A stretch of 64,000 nucleotides of DNA from Angomonas deanei (lineage: Eukaryota > Euglenozoa > Kinetoplastea > Trypanosomatida > Trypanosomatidae): positions 124,001-188,000 of the forward strand of contig LR877158.1 of the NCBI GenBank assembly GCA_903995115.1, written 5' to 3'. Numbering within the stretch: position 1 is the first letter of the stretch; the number at the start of each line of letters is the position of its first letter. Position numbers and translations under genes: made by a program. Under the pieces are notes generated by a model, which made no database searches, had not been told where the DNA came from, and saw nothing but the letters and a program-made list of their open reading frames with translations. This document shows, one piece after another, positions 8,601-20,924 of this stretch.

Positions 8601-11094
8601 CTCCGGTGCGAAAGGTTCCAACACCAACACGACGCAGATGGCGTTAGGGTTGGGGCAGCAGCTCTTCGACGGTCGTCGCGTGGCGGTGACCAACTCGGGT
8701 AAGACACTTCCCTGTTTCTTTGCGGGGGAGCGACGGGCGCGCAGTTTTGGTTATGCCATTGGCCGTTTTGCGACGGGGATTCGTCCTGGCGAATACACCA
8801 TTCACTCTATGGCCGGTCGTGATGGTCTCATCGACACCGCCGTGAAGACCGCCCTCTCTGGTCACTTGCAGCGCTGCCTCATTAAAGGCATGGAAGGTCA
8901 CATTCTCAACTGGAACGGCTCGGTGTGGGACTCTAGCGACAGCATTGTGCAATTTGTCTACGGTGAGGATGGATTAGATGTGGTCAAGTCGAGCACCGTG
9001 CATGCCTACAACTTTGCGAAGGAGAACTTGATGGACTTGTGCCAGCGGTATCACATTCGCATGAACCCCGACGAGGAAGGCGGCGCAGCAGCAGAGGAGA
9101 CGCATGGGAAGCGTGGTCGTGGGGAGGAGGAAGAGGATATAGGCAGTAACACCAGCACCGCCACCATGGACGGCCGACGTCACTTCCATCGCACACCAGT
9201 GAACAGTACGGTGAATCCTACTTTTGTCGACCGCATTCTCAGCAATGAGGTCCGTCGGAACCCTCTCCCGGAGCACATCAAGAACGGCATTAAGGCCACG
9301 CTGCAGGACAAGTCCACCACCTTCCCTCTCTTTCGTAAAGTGTCTGCCGTCGCGCGGTGGGAGAAGCAAGGAAAGGATGTGCTCGAGGTGCTGCAGCAGA
9401 AGCGGCAGGAGACGGAGGCCTACTACCAGGACGTGATCACGGACCTCTGCAATGTGCGGTACCAACACGCCAAGGCGGAGATGGGAGACCCGGTCGGTCT
9501 CCTCGCCGCGCAGGCCACTGGTGAACCCTCCACACAAATGACCCTCAACACTTTCCACAGCGCCGGCAGTACCGTCACCCACGTCACGGAGGGTATTCCT
9601 CGTCTGAGAGAGTTACTCATGTTCGGTCGCGTCAAGAACCCGGCCGTGGTCGTACCAGTGGTGAAGGCGACCGCGGTGGATGAGGCCGCCCTTACCCGTA
9701 TTCTCAAGTCCGCGGTGAGCATCAAGCTACAGGACTGTCTCGCCCACGTGCCCTCCTCACCGTATAAAGGCTATCACTGTCACGTCAAGAGTAACGCGGC
9801 CATGAGCATCAACAAGCGTCACATGGAGAAGCAGCTGACGGTGTCGCTTCTCTTTTCAAAGAAGCTGCTGCACCATGCCAGGGACTGTGCCTGTATGTCG
9901 CTGGAGGAGCACGTGGCCGCCTTCAACCGCACCTTGCTGACCTTCACCCGTCAGCTCGTGATTGAGCTCACTGGGGTCGCCAAGATGGGGACCAAAAACC
10001 AAAAGAAGGAGGAGGAAGAGGACTTGGCGGTCGACAACGACGACGGCAGTGAGGATGGAGAGCGCCCAGCTCGCAAAGGAGAGAAGAGCGACAACGACAG
10101 CGAGGACGACAGTGACCGCAGCGCGGGAGAGAGTGAGGAAGACAACAACAATAGTGACAATGAGGATGCCGATAGCGCCAAGGAGGGCGAGGACGGGGAG
10201 AGTGACGATGATATCCCCCTGCAGCGTCTACCCGTCCCTGGCGAGAAGCGATCCCGCGCACAGGCCGAAGACGACGGCACCACCGTCTCGTACGACACCT
10301 TCTCTCCCATCCAGCACTTGTACAAGGGTTCTATCCGAGTGGGGATCGCCCCGCTGAAGGAGCGCGGACACCTCCCGGAGGATCTCTTCACTGTGAATAT
10401 TGTCTTGCTGCTGCCACAATCTCTGCTAGCGGTGTACTCTGACGCGGTGGACACGGTGTTGAAAGAGACCACCATGACCTCCTGGCTGCCGACCTTTGAG
10501 AAGGTGACCTTCACCCGGTCGATGGAAGATATCAGCTCCGGTCAACTGGTGTTTCAGGGTGCGAAGGCGACGGTACAGCGCGTGTCCACCTTCCTTTCCT
10601 ACTTCACCTTGGACACCACGGGAGCTATCCAAACGCATAAAGTGAGTAGTACCGATATCGGCGACATGTGCACCAGTTTAGGGATTGAGAGTGGTTTCGC
10701 GGCGTTGCAAGCGGAACTCACCAAGTTGTTTAGTCGTTATAGCGTGAACGGTCGTCATCTTTCTTTGATTGCCGACACCGCCATGCACCGAGGGATCTGG
10801 GAGCACTTTAACATTACCGGTGCGATCAGTTCTAGTGCCAGTCCGATTCATCAAATGACTTTTGCCAGTTCTGCCAAGTTTCTGCACAAGACGCTGACGC
10901 AAGGCGTGCCGGAGAAATTAACGTCACTCAGTGCGGCGATCGTCGTGGGGGCTAGGCCACTGGTGGGTACGGCCTGCACGGAGATACGACAGGAGCGAGC
11001 GGTCGTGCGAGAGTTGGTCGAAAAGAATTGGAACGCAGCCAGACTAAAAAAGGAAAAAAGAAAAGAGAAAATGTTTATAGGTAGGTCCGTCTAA
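5644..11094 (+). CDS. RPA1: DNA-directed RNA polymerase I largest subunit
   Basis: Catalytic largest subunit of RNA polymerase I, which makes rRNA in the nucleolus; in Trypanosoma brucei Pol I also transcribes surface-coat genes. The 1816 residues carry the clamp zinc site (C94, C97, C112, H115 in GHFG), two further CxxC pairs (AKCFFC, VCPHCGG), the active-site motif NADFDGDEMN with Asp666/668/670, then QYLVP..G.P..GLIQDH, the funnel/bridge region with AQATGEPSTQMTLNTFH, and a C-terminal jaw. A long Asp/Glu/Ser/Asn-rich insert (about residues 1455-1535) sits where Pol I subunits carry a variable acidic jaw insert. That insert and the absence of a Pol II heptad tail favour Pol I over Pol II or III. 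The frame is intact and GC-rich throughout. Confidence 0.9.
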   Translation: MSLTTNFPFKSFRCDLRNRPLLEDKTGLSFALLSSEDMERMAMVEVTVPYTECNVQAPWTATARQAGEGRGERNTFFDTRMGNFHSPAIEHKPCSTCSATHIVNPQQGNERCIGHFGFIGMPRYAPLERHTFVNPALDTAGASTPNVPRMFLINPHSQKEVEKLLQAKCFFCHRFRVTSFDVQRYVQALRLVDAGLPGEALELLHSVMPSRYGEAVSNLRDPLSLPVLDVDSLHRHVEHILEKNAHKKTRDLQPVLASLDIRNRICNEAIQALRPSSSVCPHCGGISPTIRRKFSHLYFYFSEADIAANIKLGLLSKTTVNDWKRNDKRHNRTHTYMLPTVAREHIKELCQREHEVLGLLFPHMGESTVPTPFGSKNPLLPQLLYKVMFIDKVLVPPLPVRLSSGIEVVHNMLIPDDSTRALSRVLDFVHSVERYFEEKERNFRQQKAADPDCPLQSALDVTLSDTEEKDFEINVQNLQLHLNNAYAEVEKSFSSKQGLYRMYMMGKRVNQACRSVISPDYEVEPNEVLLPRSFAKRLTFPEQFNPHLQARATFLKRCALNGPHVYPGASHLEIRNPSGDTVFVDLDTMTQNRQASVQREFARANASSNASNVLIVHRHVLDGDRLIFNRQPTLHKVSMMGYRAKVLSGLKTLRFHYVNGKSYNADFDGDEMNIHVVQSIEAKAELETIMDANLQYLVPTSGKPIRGLIQDHIVAGVLLTLKDKFLDFETFSQYLYASIAPYMQRRNTYLRMLGSQRNKAGNSSVSLSALTYLIPPPAILKPKALWTGKQLISCIVRYVSSVSLERGGKPGAREGVSLKGISQIRANVYNTTDLYTGELKEFKNIPTDTLRYIDDDRVLFMQSEFITGVLCKNQLGPSNLSVAHVLYELYGPHVVGDFFGAMGRCLTISLQREGFSMGMDDMLLVQEERRANLLRELDNTPVKLASDEEAVVMPAIMKLATDLQKEFVPGRMLRPFPANQLLMMTVSGAKGSNTNTTQMALGLGQQLFDGRRVAVTNSGKTLPCFFAGERRARSFGYAIGRFATGIRPGEYTIHSMAGRDGLIDTAVKTALSGHLQRCLIKGMEGHILNWNGSVWDSSDSIVQFVYGEDGLDVVKSSTVHAYNFAKENLMDLCQRYHIRMNPDEEGGAAAEETHGKRGRGEEEEDIGSNTSTATMDGRRHFHRTPVNSTVNPTFVDRILSNEVRRNPLPEHIKNGIKATLQDKSTTFPLFRKVSAVARWEKQGKDVLEVLQQKRQETEAYYQDVITDLCNVRYQHAKAEMGDPVGLLAAQATGEPSTQMTLNTFHSAGSTVTHVTEGIPRLRELLMFGRVKNPAVVVPVVKATAVDEAALTRILKSAVSIKLQDCLAHVPSSPYKGYHCHVKSNAAMSINKRHMEKQLTVSLLFSKKLLHHARDCACMSLEEHVAAFNRTLLTFTRQLVIELTGVAKMGTKNQKKEEEEDLAVDNDDGSEDGERPARKGEKSDNDSEDDSDRSAGESEEDNNNSDNEDADSAKEGEDGESDDDIPLQRLPVPGEKRSRAQAEDDGTTVSYDTFSPIQHLYKGSIRVGIAPLKERGHLPEDLFTVNIVLLLPQSLLAVYSDAVDTVLKETTMTSWLPTFEKVTFTRSMEDISSGQLVFQGAKATVQRVSTFLSYFTLDTTGAIQTHKVSSTDIGDMCTSLGIESGFAALQAELTKLFSRYSVNGRHLSLIADTAMHRGIWEHFNITGAISSSASPIHQMTFASSAKFLHKTLTQGVPEKLTSLSAAIVVGARPLVGTACTEIRQERAVVRELVEKNWNAARLKKEKRKEKMFIGRSV

Positions 11095-11256
11095 TTTTTT
11101 TTAAAATATTATTATTCATAATTAAATCGTATAATTAATTAAAAACTCGTATTAACTAATGGAATAAATTTTATAACGAACATTATAATTAAGAATTTAT
11201 TTTCGTGATAATTCTTTTGAATTTTGTGCATTTCACTTACTGTCAAAAACAAAAAC

Positions 11257-11314
11257 TATTTCTTTTTTTTCATCTTTTCTCTCTTTCTTCTTATTTGTTT
11301 ATTTTAAAAACAAG
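11257..11314 (+). promoter_or_regulatory. candidate trans-splice acceptor for the giant Asn-rich gene
   Basis: A C/T-rich stretch (11257-11300) is followed by a short A-rich gap and CAAG, with AG at 11313-11314, 21 bases before the ATG at 11335. This would give a very short leader. Inferred from position. Confidence 0.35.
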
Positions 11315-11334
11315 AAAACATAAATAAAAAAAAA

Positions 11335-14300
11335 ATGTGGAGGCGGTACGCGCATTACCTCACGTCGTTGTTAGTATTGCAGCATCCCATTCCTAACAGT
11401 AATCATACTATTAATTATAATGTTCGTATAACCGCAACTCGCCTCCAGCGTACGACGAATGCTAAAACGAAAGTGAGTGGGACGAAAAAAAAGTTAAAAA
11501 AAGAAAAGAAGATACAAAAAGTGCTCCCTGAGAAAATTGAATTAACTACAATCAATCATCATAATAATATTACCATAGAAGACGGTGAGGTTTTCTCCTT
11601 AGATGATATAATAGAAAATACAAACGATAATAATAATAGTAATAATAATGAAACGGAATCGACCCCAATAGTGCCACAAAAATTAGAAAATAATAATAAT
11701 AATAGAAATCATTTCTTTCAAATGCGAAAAAAAATGGAACTTGTATTGGGGAAGGCATTCGCTAACGATTTGACGAATAATAATAATAATAATAGTTTTC
11801 CTATCATTACGGAAAGTGAAGTACCATTAGAAGGAGAGGCGTCCCTTCGGTCGAAAAGGGAATTAAAAATGGAATTTCCAAAAAAGGGGGCGCACAAAAT
11901 AATTAAAAAAAGTGAAACGACGATCGAAAAATTTTCCCAAATTTTTGCTTTTTCGTTACACTATTTTTCCTCTTTCCGGTTAAGTCAGCATAAACCCTAC
12001 TACGCCTCGGAAATACTTTTATTTCTCTTTTACAATCATCATCATCCTCATCATAATAGTGCGGCCCGCTCGCTACAGGTGCACATGGAGGCCCAAGGTA
12101 ATCACTACGACGTACGTACATTTATCGATTATACCGAAACTTTACAACCGTTGCAACAATACTATTTGACATTATTGTCTCGTCAGACGGATAAAACATT
12201 ATTTTTTCAAGAGTTATTAAATGGCATTCAGAAAACGTGTTTTAGCGGTCGCTCGGAGGTGTACCAGGCGTTGGGGTTTCAAAATGTAAAACACTACGAA
12301 CAAAAGCAAAATAATAAAGAGAATAATGAGAAAGACGGTTATGTCACCATGTATAGTGCGTTACAGCGGTATAGTGTGTTACTGTATTTAATCCATTCGG
12401 AAAATAAACATAAAAATGAAATGTTGGCATTACTGTTGGAGCACTTTGGTAAGAATCGTAAACAAAAAAAAGGAAATGAGATTTTATTTTATTATGCCGT
12501 TGGGCGAACGATAAAAAAGCACACGTGTAACCATTTTGTGGATTTTATCGCAAAAATTTTGGAAATACAACACGAACGGTTTTTGGGCGACGATCGTCCG
12601 TCATTTTCGAAAGAAATGAATCAATTATACACTTTCGTGCATTTATATTTTAATACATTGTGTTTTCATTTTTTAGAAAAAGAGGAAATTATCGAGTTGA
12701 TTCGTGTGTTGGAAATCAATTTCTTACGATTTGAGAAGACGGTTCAAAAAATGAATCAAAATAATAATAATAATAATGCCATCAATATTTATAAATCGCC
12801 GTTATTTTTATTTTACGCCAAGTTGATTCCATTACTGTTGGAAACCTTACAAATGTGTATTGAGACCGATATAAAAAATGTGACAAAATCGAATAATAAT
12901 AATAATAATAATATATCATCTGTTTTTAATTTGAAAAAAAGCGTCAGTCATTTTCTGAACATTTTATTGTATTATGATGCAAAAGAGTACGATGATTACT
13001 TAACTAGAGAAAAGAATTTCTCCGCATTACACAATAATAATAGTAATAATAATAATAATGAAAATGAAATAAACCTTAATAATAAATCTAAAAGAAGTCG
13101 ATCGCTCTTTTCGAAAGAAAATACCGTCAATACCACTTTAGAAAATAATAATAACAAGGATTCCAAAAATAATCGATTTACGAAAAAAAATGAATTATTA
13201 TTTCGACCGCATGCGCCCGACGCACCGCAGGACAATCCTTCCAGCGAAACCAAAACCAGCAGCGGTTTATTTTTTTATTTTTTCGTGTTGTATAAACAAC
13301 AATACAATCGAAGTTTTCCTGGCGACAATTCGCACTCTTTTTATTTATGGTTAGAGCACACTTTCGGGGTCTATCCGGTGGCACAAGATAAAAAACACAA
13401 GGACTGGACGACGGTGTTTTACCGTAATCACGAGTTGGATTTATTATTTTTACAATTAAATCATGCCACTTCATTTTTGAAAGGTTGGTTGATGCCGTCC
13501 GTCCATCATCATCAAAATAATAATAATAATAATGTGGTGTTGTTGCGCGATGTGTTACCGTCGCGTGTATTGCAATTAAACGTGCATAATTTGAAAAATA
13601 TGACGCAATCTGATTTAGAAGAACGAATCCAAAAAAACAATCATAAAAATAAAAATAATAAAAACGATTCGCTCATTCATTTATTACAATTATTAAAAGA
13701 GAATGCGCAGCTGACGTCTGGTTCCCTCTTGTTGGAATCCCTCACGCACTGCATCGCTTCCCTCAGTGATATTTTATTATTCTTTCATCAACACGATAGA
13801 AGTAACGCGCACGAAATGCGGCACGACGTACGGGAAATAAAGTTTGTGGCAAGAGAACGAAAAGTATTGCAAGAAGTGTTAGCGGCGGGGGCACTTTCTA
13901 TTTTACAACCAGATCAAAATCATTCCGTGTTTTTTGAACGGTGTAGTACCGCCTGGGGACTGTGGCATCATCATCATTATAATTATAATGAAACGATGTT
14001 TTCTCTAAAGGTGTCTAAATTTTTTCTATCCAATGGGATCGGCTTCTCCCGTCGTAAAATGCTATCCTACAGTGATGAAAACGTGTTACATTTTATTGTA
14101 TCCGTAGAGAGAGAAACGAAAAGTGTGTTACGTGCTCTAAAAGAACACACCGGACCCTTGCAGGAGGTGTTAGCGCTGCAAACTTCCTTGTTATGGATTC
14201 TATCGAATGTTTCGTTTCTGCTGAATACGATGCTACTCTCTAACCGAGGACCACTCGTGGTGAAAACGGCAAAAAGAGTGGTGGAAGAGGTGCTAGAAAA

Positions 14301-17300
14301 TTTTTTGCGTTTGTTGTTGGAAAAAAATGAATTATTATTATTTGTGTGTTTTCCTTCCTTTTTGGATTTGTTAAGTGAATCGCTAATTCGGTTAGAAAAT
14401 GGACTAAAATTACAAAATAACGCGGAAAACGAAAATTTTAAGAAAATTGAACAATTATTTCACGTGTTGGGGAATACTGTGATCTTACCGCAAATGCTAA
14501 CGATCTTACACTTATTACTGTCCAAGAGTGCGGCGCAAGCAGAACATAATAATCATAATCATAATCCAATATTTCTGTGTGAGTTTAGTTTATTTGTGTT
14601 AGCCGCGATTGCGCGTTTTCTCAGATAGTAAAAATAATATTAATCATAATAATCATTCTAAAAGTAGTAATACACGATGGGACCTTATTTTATTTGAACT
14701 CAGTTTGTACTGTATGCGATCGATTCTTCAGCAGCAAAACCAAAATTACCAAAATTCAGAAAATGTTTTGTTTATTACGAATATGCCGTCGTACAAGGAA
14801 ACGTTATCCCCAGGGCTGCTACACCTTGTAGAAAATGAGTTTCGGGACTATTTTTTCCTCCCGGAAAAGAATGCCAATCATAATAACTATAACTTTTTGT
14901 ACTTTCTCGATAAAAGTAACGCCCTCTTCTCGAATGAAAAAACAGAATCCCATCTTTTCACGGTCTTGGACGATTATAGAATAGGGTTGCAGCATTACGT
15001 GTCGTGTTACTTCCGGCAGGAAACGCCCATTAACTTTATCCATCCTAGTGGTGCCTCGGAGGGAAGTTTGTCTAGCATTTTGAAATCTATCGATACCCTT
15101 TCCTCCTTTCATAATCAGAATCATAATAATAATAATAATAATAATGAGTTATTGTTATCGATCACAACTATGAATGAACGTAACGAAGGCAGAGTGGCAT
15201 TACAGCAATTAAAAGAAACGACCGTGCGGGATTATTTCCCAGTTTTGGTCAAAAATAAATATAAATCTCAAATTATTGGTTATTTAATTCGTTTTTTGGA
15301 AGATTTTACACGACGAGAGGAAAAAGAATTACGCAATCAGAGCGGTAACGAAACGAAAAATTTAAAAAATATCAATATTTCCAAAGATTTATTTATTTTA
15401 TTGTTATTTATTTTAAAATTGCACAACGCACAGAGCTGGACCAACTTGTATTGGTGTTTTAACATTATTGACAGTATTTCCATCCACGAAGAAAAGTACA
15501 ATGAAAATAAATTTTTAACGAATAGTTTTATGCGCGAGACGAGTAAAAAAAGTATTTTAACGCAATTGAGAAGTGCGCCAGGACCTCCGCCAACCGCTCC
15601 CATACAAAACAATAATAATAATCATAATCGATTGTTTTATTACTTTTGTAAACCACTTTCTGTCAGCTTACTAAAATGTTTGCTAAGTGTGGCCGATATG
15701 TGTAGCAAACCTCAAAACAATAATCATCATGATGGAAGAAAAAATAACTACAGCGGCACAAGCAGTGCCATTTTACATTTATTAGAAAATCCGACGAGAA
15801 CGGAAATGAAAACGGTTTTATTTTCCGTCGGTCAAATTTTTTTATTTATGGAAAAGGAATCGGTGAAGTTTTATTATAATAATAATAATAAAGAGGAAAG
15901 TTTGATCGACGAGGAAACCGAAAGTAATGATAATAATAATTATGATTATTACGATTTGGTAAAGGAGTATTATTATAATACAAAAAAAGAAGAAAAATCC
16001 ATCTTTAATCCATCTTTTTTAGAAATAAACTTTTCACTTCGATTTTTTCTAAATTTTTGTATCGCTTTTAACGATTTTTGTGTCCAATTCGCCAACGATC
16101 ATTTTATAACATCGTTAGCGGAAAAAAATGCCGATAATTCAGAAATCATTCATCAAATGACACATTTATTGGAAAATTTCTTAAATATGTTTACGCAACT
16201 GTTAAAACGATTTATTCTCGTTTTGAAAAGTAATAATAATAATTCTAAAAAAAAGGATTTCCTGGCGGAGACGTCGCAGTGGTGGTGGGCTGTGTTGTGT
16301 GTCTCCACCACCATCAATACCGCTTTACAAAACGATAAAGAACACATCTTTTTTCCCAACGATAATAATATGAATCATAACGTTAATATTTTATTAAAAG
16401 CGTTTGACACGTGTCAGGAAGAATTCATCAAAACGATATCAGAAAGTTTTCCCACTCATAATTCCCTTTTTTGTGAATTATTATTACTCGGTGGTCAATT
16501 TTTTTCCTACGACCGAAAACTACAACAACCACGACTGAAAACAAAAGTGTATCTGCCGTATCATTTAAAAACACACACCCATTCAAAAAATAATAATAAT
16601 AATAATAAATATAACGATTATAGCGAAATTGGAAAACGATTTTTAGATATACATTTAATGTTGGAAAGTTTTCATGTGATGTGTGCCTCGCAGCGTTTTG
16701 CGTCTCATTTTTTCTCAAAAGGGGTTTCGGACCGGTTTCATTTTATTTGGGAAAACGTACGGACGGAATTGAAAAAAGAGGCGATGGAAAATAATAATAA
16801 TAAAAATAAGAAAAAGAAATCTGTCATTCATCCCGTCTTTGTCGTCAGTTCACTATCCGAGACACGTCAGACGCTAACACAGCTAGACACACTATTAAAT
16901 CAAAATAATAATAATAATAATCAAAATAATAATAATAATAAGGAAGTAAAACTGCTAGAAGGCGCTTTTGTCGAAGATATTTCCTTTTTAGAAAAGGAAT
17001 TAAAACAACGAATGGAAATACATATTTCGTCGTCTACTTTCGATGAAAATAATAACAATAATGAACAAAATAATAATAATAATAATATTGATTTTGATAT
17101 TGCACAATTTTTGTTAGAAAATGAGATAAAAGATTCGGAAAATGAAATAATGGAAAAACTCATTTCCCAATCGGCCCAAATTATTATCTTAACACGAAAT
17201 ATTTCAACGATTCGAATTAAAAATCACAAAAATAATAAAAAAGAGGAAATTGTGTTAGTCCATCAAGAAGCCAATCGCACCGTGTCATCGATGGTGAAAG

Positions 17301-20300
17301 AATACTTAACATTATTTTTAAAAAATATGATTTTTGTGTTGGAACAATTTTCGTTAAAGTGGATTGTTTCGTACGACTCGGCGGAAACTTTATTTCGTTC
17401 TTGCGGTATTTTTATGCGCATCGCGTCGTCCAGTCGAACGGACATCCACGAAAAAAATGAATTTGAAAAAAATGTGGAAATTTTGCTAAAATCGATGAGT
17501 GAAAAGATAAAAATAGAAATGTTAGCACCGATTGAAAAGGAATTTGGCGAAAAATATAAAACGGTTTCTCATTATATCACGGAACGTCGTCAAAATGCAT
17601 ATCACAATCATAATAATAATAATCATCATTTTAAAAATTTGCTAGAAATGGAAAAAAAAGAGTTTACGTGTTTTACGAATGGGGCACAAACACTAAAAGA
17701 AAAAAAGAAGCAGTTAGTGCAAATGATCAATGAAGAAACCAACCTGCACGACGATTATTCTAATTTGTTGGAAAATAAAAATAATAAACAAAATAAAAAT
17801 AATAATAATAATATTCACGAGGCTCAGCAATCGCTCTACACCTTTTCCAAAAAAGAAACGCCCTTGCTGCACAGTGAAGTATTATTTACATTATTAAAAA
17901 CCATTCTTATCAGCGGTAATTCTCATTCTTTGGTGTTAACGGAGTTGGCGCGAACGATTATTTTATACGTGAGTCGGCATTTTATTTTATTGAAACCACG
18001 AAGTGCGACGCACAATCTTTTTTTGTTTGACTTATTTTTAAATCAAAATGAAACTAATAATAATAATAAAAAGCAAATGAGTGATTTATTATTATTATTT
18101 AAACGATTTCATATACCGTTACAAAGTAGTTCCCTTTCCCTTTTACAGAGTCAGTCAAATTTTTTGAAAACAGTGGAAAAATCGAATTTTTATAAAAATA
18201 TAAACGAACATTTTCGTTTTTATGCACCCAAAACAGAAATAGAAGAAAATATTTATAATTATTTTCGGTTACAGTGTTTATTTTTACATTTAATTTCACT
18301 TTCCGTTTCGGTGATGGTTCGTTATAAATTAGCGGAAAATAATAATAATAATAATGAAATATTTGCCTCTGCGTTAACGCTCACCCGTTCCTTAAATAAA
18401 ACACGAAAAAAACAAGAATTGGAATATAAATTAGCGCCGAATACTAATAATAATGAAAATCAAAATAATAATAATAATAATTTAATAAATTTTGAGGAAG
18501 AAAAGTTCAAATGTGCGTTACAAAAACAAATTTCCGTCAAAGAAAATCCTCAAAAATTAAATCAAATGAATTTTATTTTAGATAATTTATTATTACACTA
18601 CGTGAACACGAATTTTATATTATTAGAGAGCTGCGACAGTTTGCATCGTTCCTCGATGGATTTATTATTTTATCAAAATTATTATAAAAAAGACGAAAAC
18701 GAAAATTTGATGAATGTTTCTGTATTGTTTAGTTTTTTAAATGAAATTAAAAATATGACGACGCTTAGCACACAAACCTGTCTCACGGCGATCACACGAG
18801 ATTTAATAAACGAAGATACAACCACCAAAAACCATAATAATCATAATATTTCTTTTTCCGAAGAATTAACGTTTTTGTTGGGCAATAGTATTGCATTTTT
18901 AATATCTTACTTTAGTGTACATCGATTTTCATTAGATCCAAAAAATAATAATAATAATAAAAATAATAATAAAAAGTTGCTGGAAAGTTTTGTTTTATTT
19001 CAACGCGATTTAGAAAATAATAATTATCAAAATAATAATAATCATTTATTATGCTGTTTCAGTCCCTCCATGTTCTCCGTACTCTCCCCCACGTACTTTA
19101 ATCATTACCTCAGTTATATCATGACGATTTTATATTCGAATCAAAATAATAATAATAAATATAATAATGCGAATACGGTTTTATATTCCGTCGCCACCGA
19201 AACCATCGCCGAAACGCTTTCCTATTATTTTAATAATAATAATCATCAAAATAATAGTAATGGCATTTCTTTTTCACTTCAAGTTTTGTTAATTTCCGTT
19301 TCGGAATTATTATTTTTAACGTCTCAACAACGCACGACACATGTGCTGTTATTAGTCGAAATTGTGAGTGAAGCAATTTTAAATAATAATAATAATAATA
19401 ATTTCCGAAAACAAATTGAAACGCCACCGTCTTTTTCGTTAGAAAATAATAATAATAATTCTAATAATAATAATAAGGTATACGAATATAATTTTACCGT
19501 TTCCAACGAAGTCATTATTTTATTTCTCAGTGCGATCTCCGTTCATAATGTAAATTTTGTTTCTAATAATAATAATCACAATAATAATATAAATAAATCG
19601 ATTTTTCAATTATTTTATTTTATTTTGAATGCGAGAAAAGATATTTTTGGATTACCCCCATTGACGCAACAAAAAGGACAATTATCGTTACATCAAAATC
19701 CTAAAAATAATAATAATAATGTAACACAAGAAAATATTAATCATCATAATTCATTTTCATTATTTTCGTCCTCCCACAGCGCGGCACTTTCCTTTCTTCA
19801 TTTTTCCCTCTCGCAGTGGTTAACGTTGTGTTATAATTATAAAAATATTCGAGATTTTGAGACCCCAAAACAGAAAAGAGAGGCACAATTATTATTAAAA
19901 GAAGAGGACGAGCGCATACGGAATAAAATTATAACGCAACGAGAAAATGTATTACGATTAGAAAATAAAAATAATAATCATCCTAAATCGTTGGAAGAAG
20001 AATCTTTTCAGCAGAACACGGCAGAACAACTTCATCAATATTTATTCGATCATCATAACTCTGTGTTTTCTCAAAACGGCGTCATTTTATTACATTTACA
20101 GTTTGCGTTGAAAAAAATAATTCACAAAACTATTCGTAAAATTATTCAAAATAATAATAATAATCATAATAATATTCCATTGTATGAAAACGTGTTGTCG
20201 GTTCTGTTTTGTTTGGAAGAGGGAAATTCGAAAAATAATAAAAATAAATCTAAAAATAGTTACGACAGCGCCATACATAAAACCACCGTAAACTTGTTAA

Positions 20301-20596
20301 AACATGAAATCACCAATGCAGCGTTATTAGTCGGCTATCACGAAAATGGAAATATGATGAATATTACCGAAAAGGAAACGATATTTTTCTCGAATAATGA
20401 AAATAATAATAATAATGATAATCAGAAAATTATAAAGTGGGAAAAGGAAACGGCAGAAAAGTTATTGTCGCATCAAAATAATAATAATAATAATAATAAT
20501 TACGACATCAATAAAAGAAGAATGATGAGTGGTATGGAAGGAACGAAGGTACGAAAGCTATTTCGATTGCTGAAACCGGAAAAACCGGAAAAGTAA
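11335..20596 (+). CDS. giant Asn-rich helical protein of unknown function, one frame break
   Basis: Not recognised. About 3,080 residues are encoded in two abutting frames, 11335-14628 and 14609-20596. The second has no nearby ATG and continues the same composition, so they are very probably one gene. Dropping one T from the TTTT near 14616 joins ARF to SDSKNN without a stop. The N-terminus (MWRRYAHYLTSLLVLQ) is basic and hydrophobic and could be a mitochondrial presequence. The rest is mainly Leu/Phe/Glu/Lys helical segments, as in large helical-repeat scaffolds, cut by dozens of poly-Asn tracts encoded by AAT. No catalytic motif was seen. Codon use is strongly A/T-ending, unlike RPA1 next door. 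The ATG at 11335 follows an A-rich leader and is the first in frame. Confidence 0.6.
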
Positions 20597-20924
20597 ATTA
20601 TAAATTATAATTTTTCACATTTATTGTTTTTAATAATAACTTTTAATATATTTTTATTTTACGATAGCTCGTTGTTTTTATTGTTTCTTTGGAATGTTTT
20701 CTGTTCATTATCATTATTTATATTTCTCTCTGTTTTTCTTAAAGTAGTGTACTATTAGTTTAGCACATTTTTTTTTCAATTATTGTTTTTTTTTTTTTTT
20801 TGTAGATTTAAAAAAAAAGTATATTTCTATCCTCCTTTCTTTTTGTTTTTCCTGAATTTCGCTTTTTTAAAAAATAAAAAAAGCACATTTTATTATTAAT
20901 TCATCAATAATAATAAATACAATT
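20597..20924. other. intergenic spacer, A/T-rich
   Basis: 328 bases without a gene: T runs, a likely acceptor (listed separately) and an A/T-rich leader before the LRR gene. Confidence 0.6.
20783..20805 (+). promoter_or_regulatory. candidate trans-splice acceptor for the LRR gene
   Basis: An uninterrupted run of about 17 T is followed by GTAG, with AG at 20804-20805, 120 bases before the ATG at 20925. Typical polypyrimidine-AG layout. Confidence 0.45.

Noticed and set aside
14600-14640. Introns as the cause of the frame changes
   Set aside because: The frames overlap or abut within a few bases, so no room exists for an intron, and no GT..AG pair brackets the joins.
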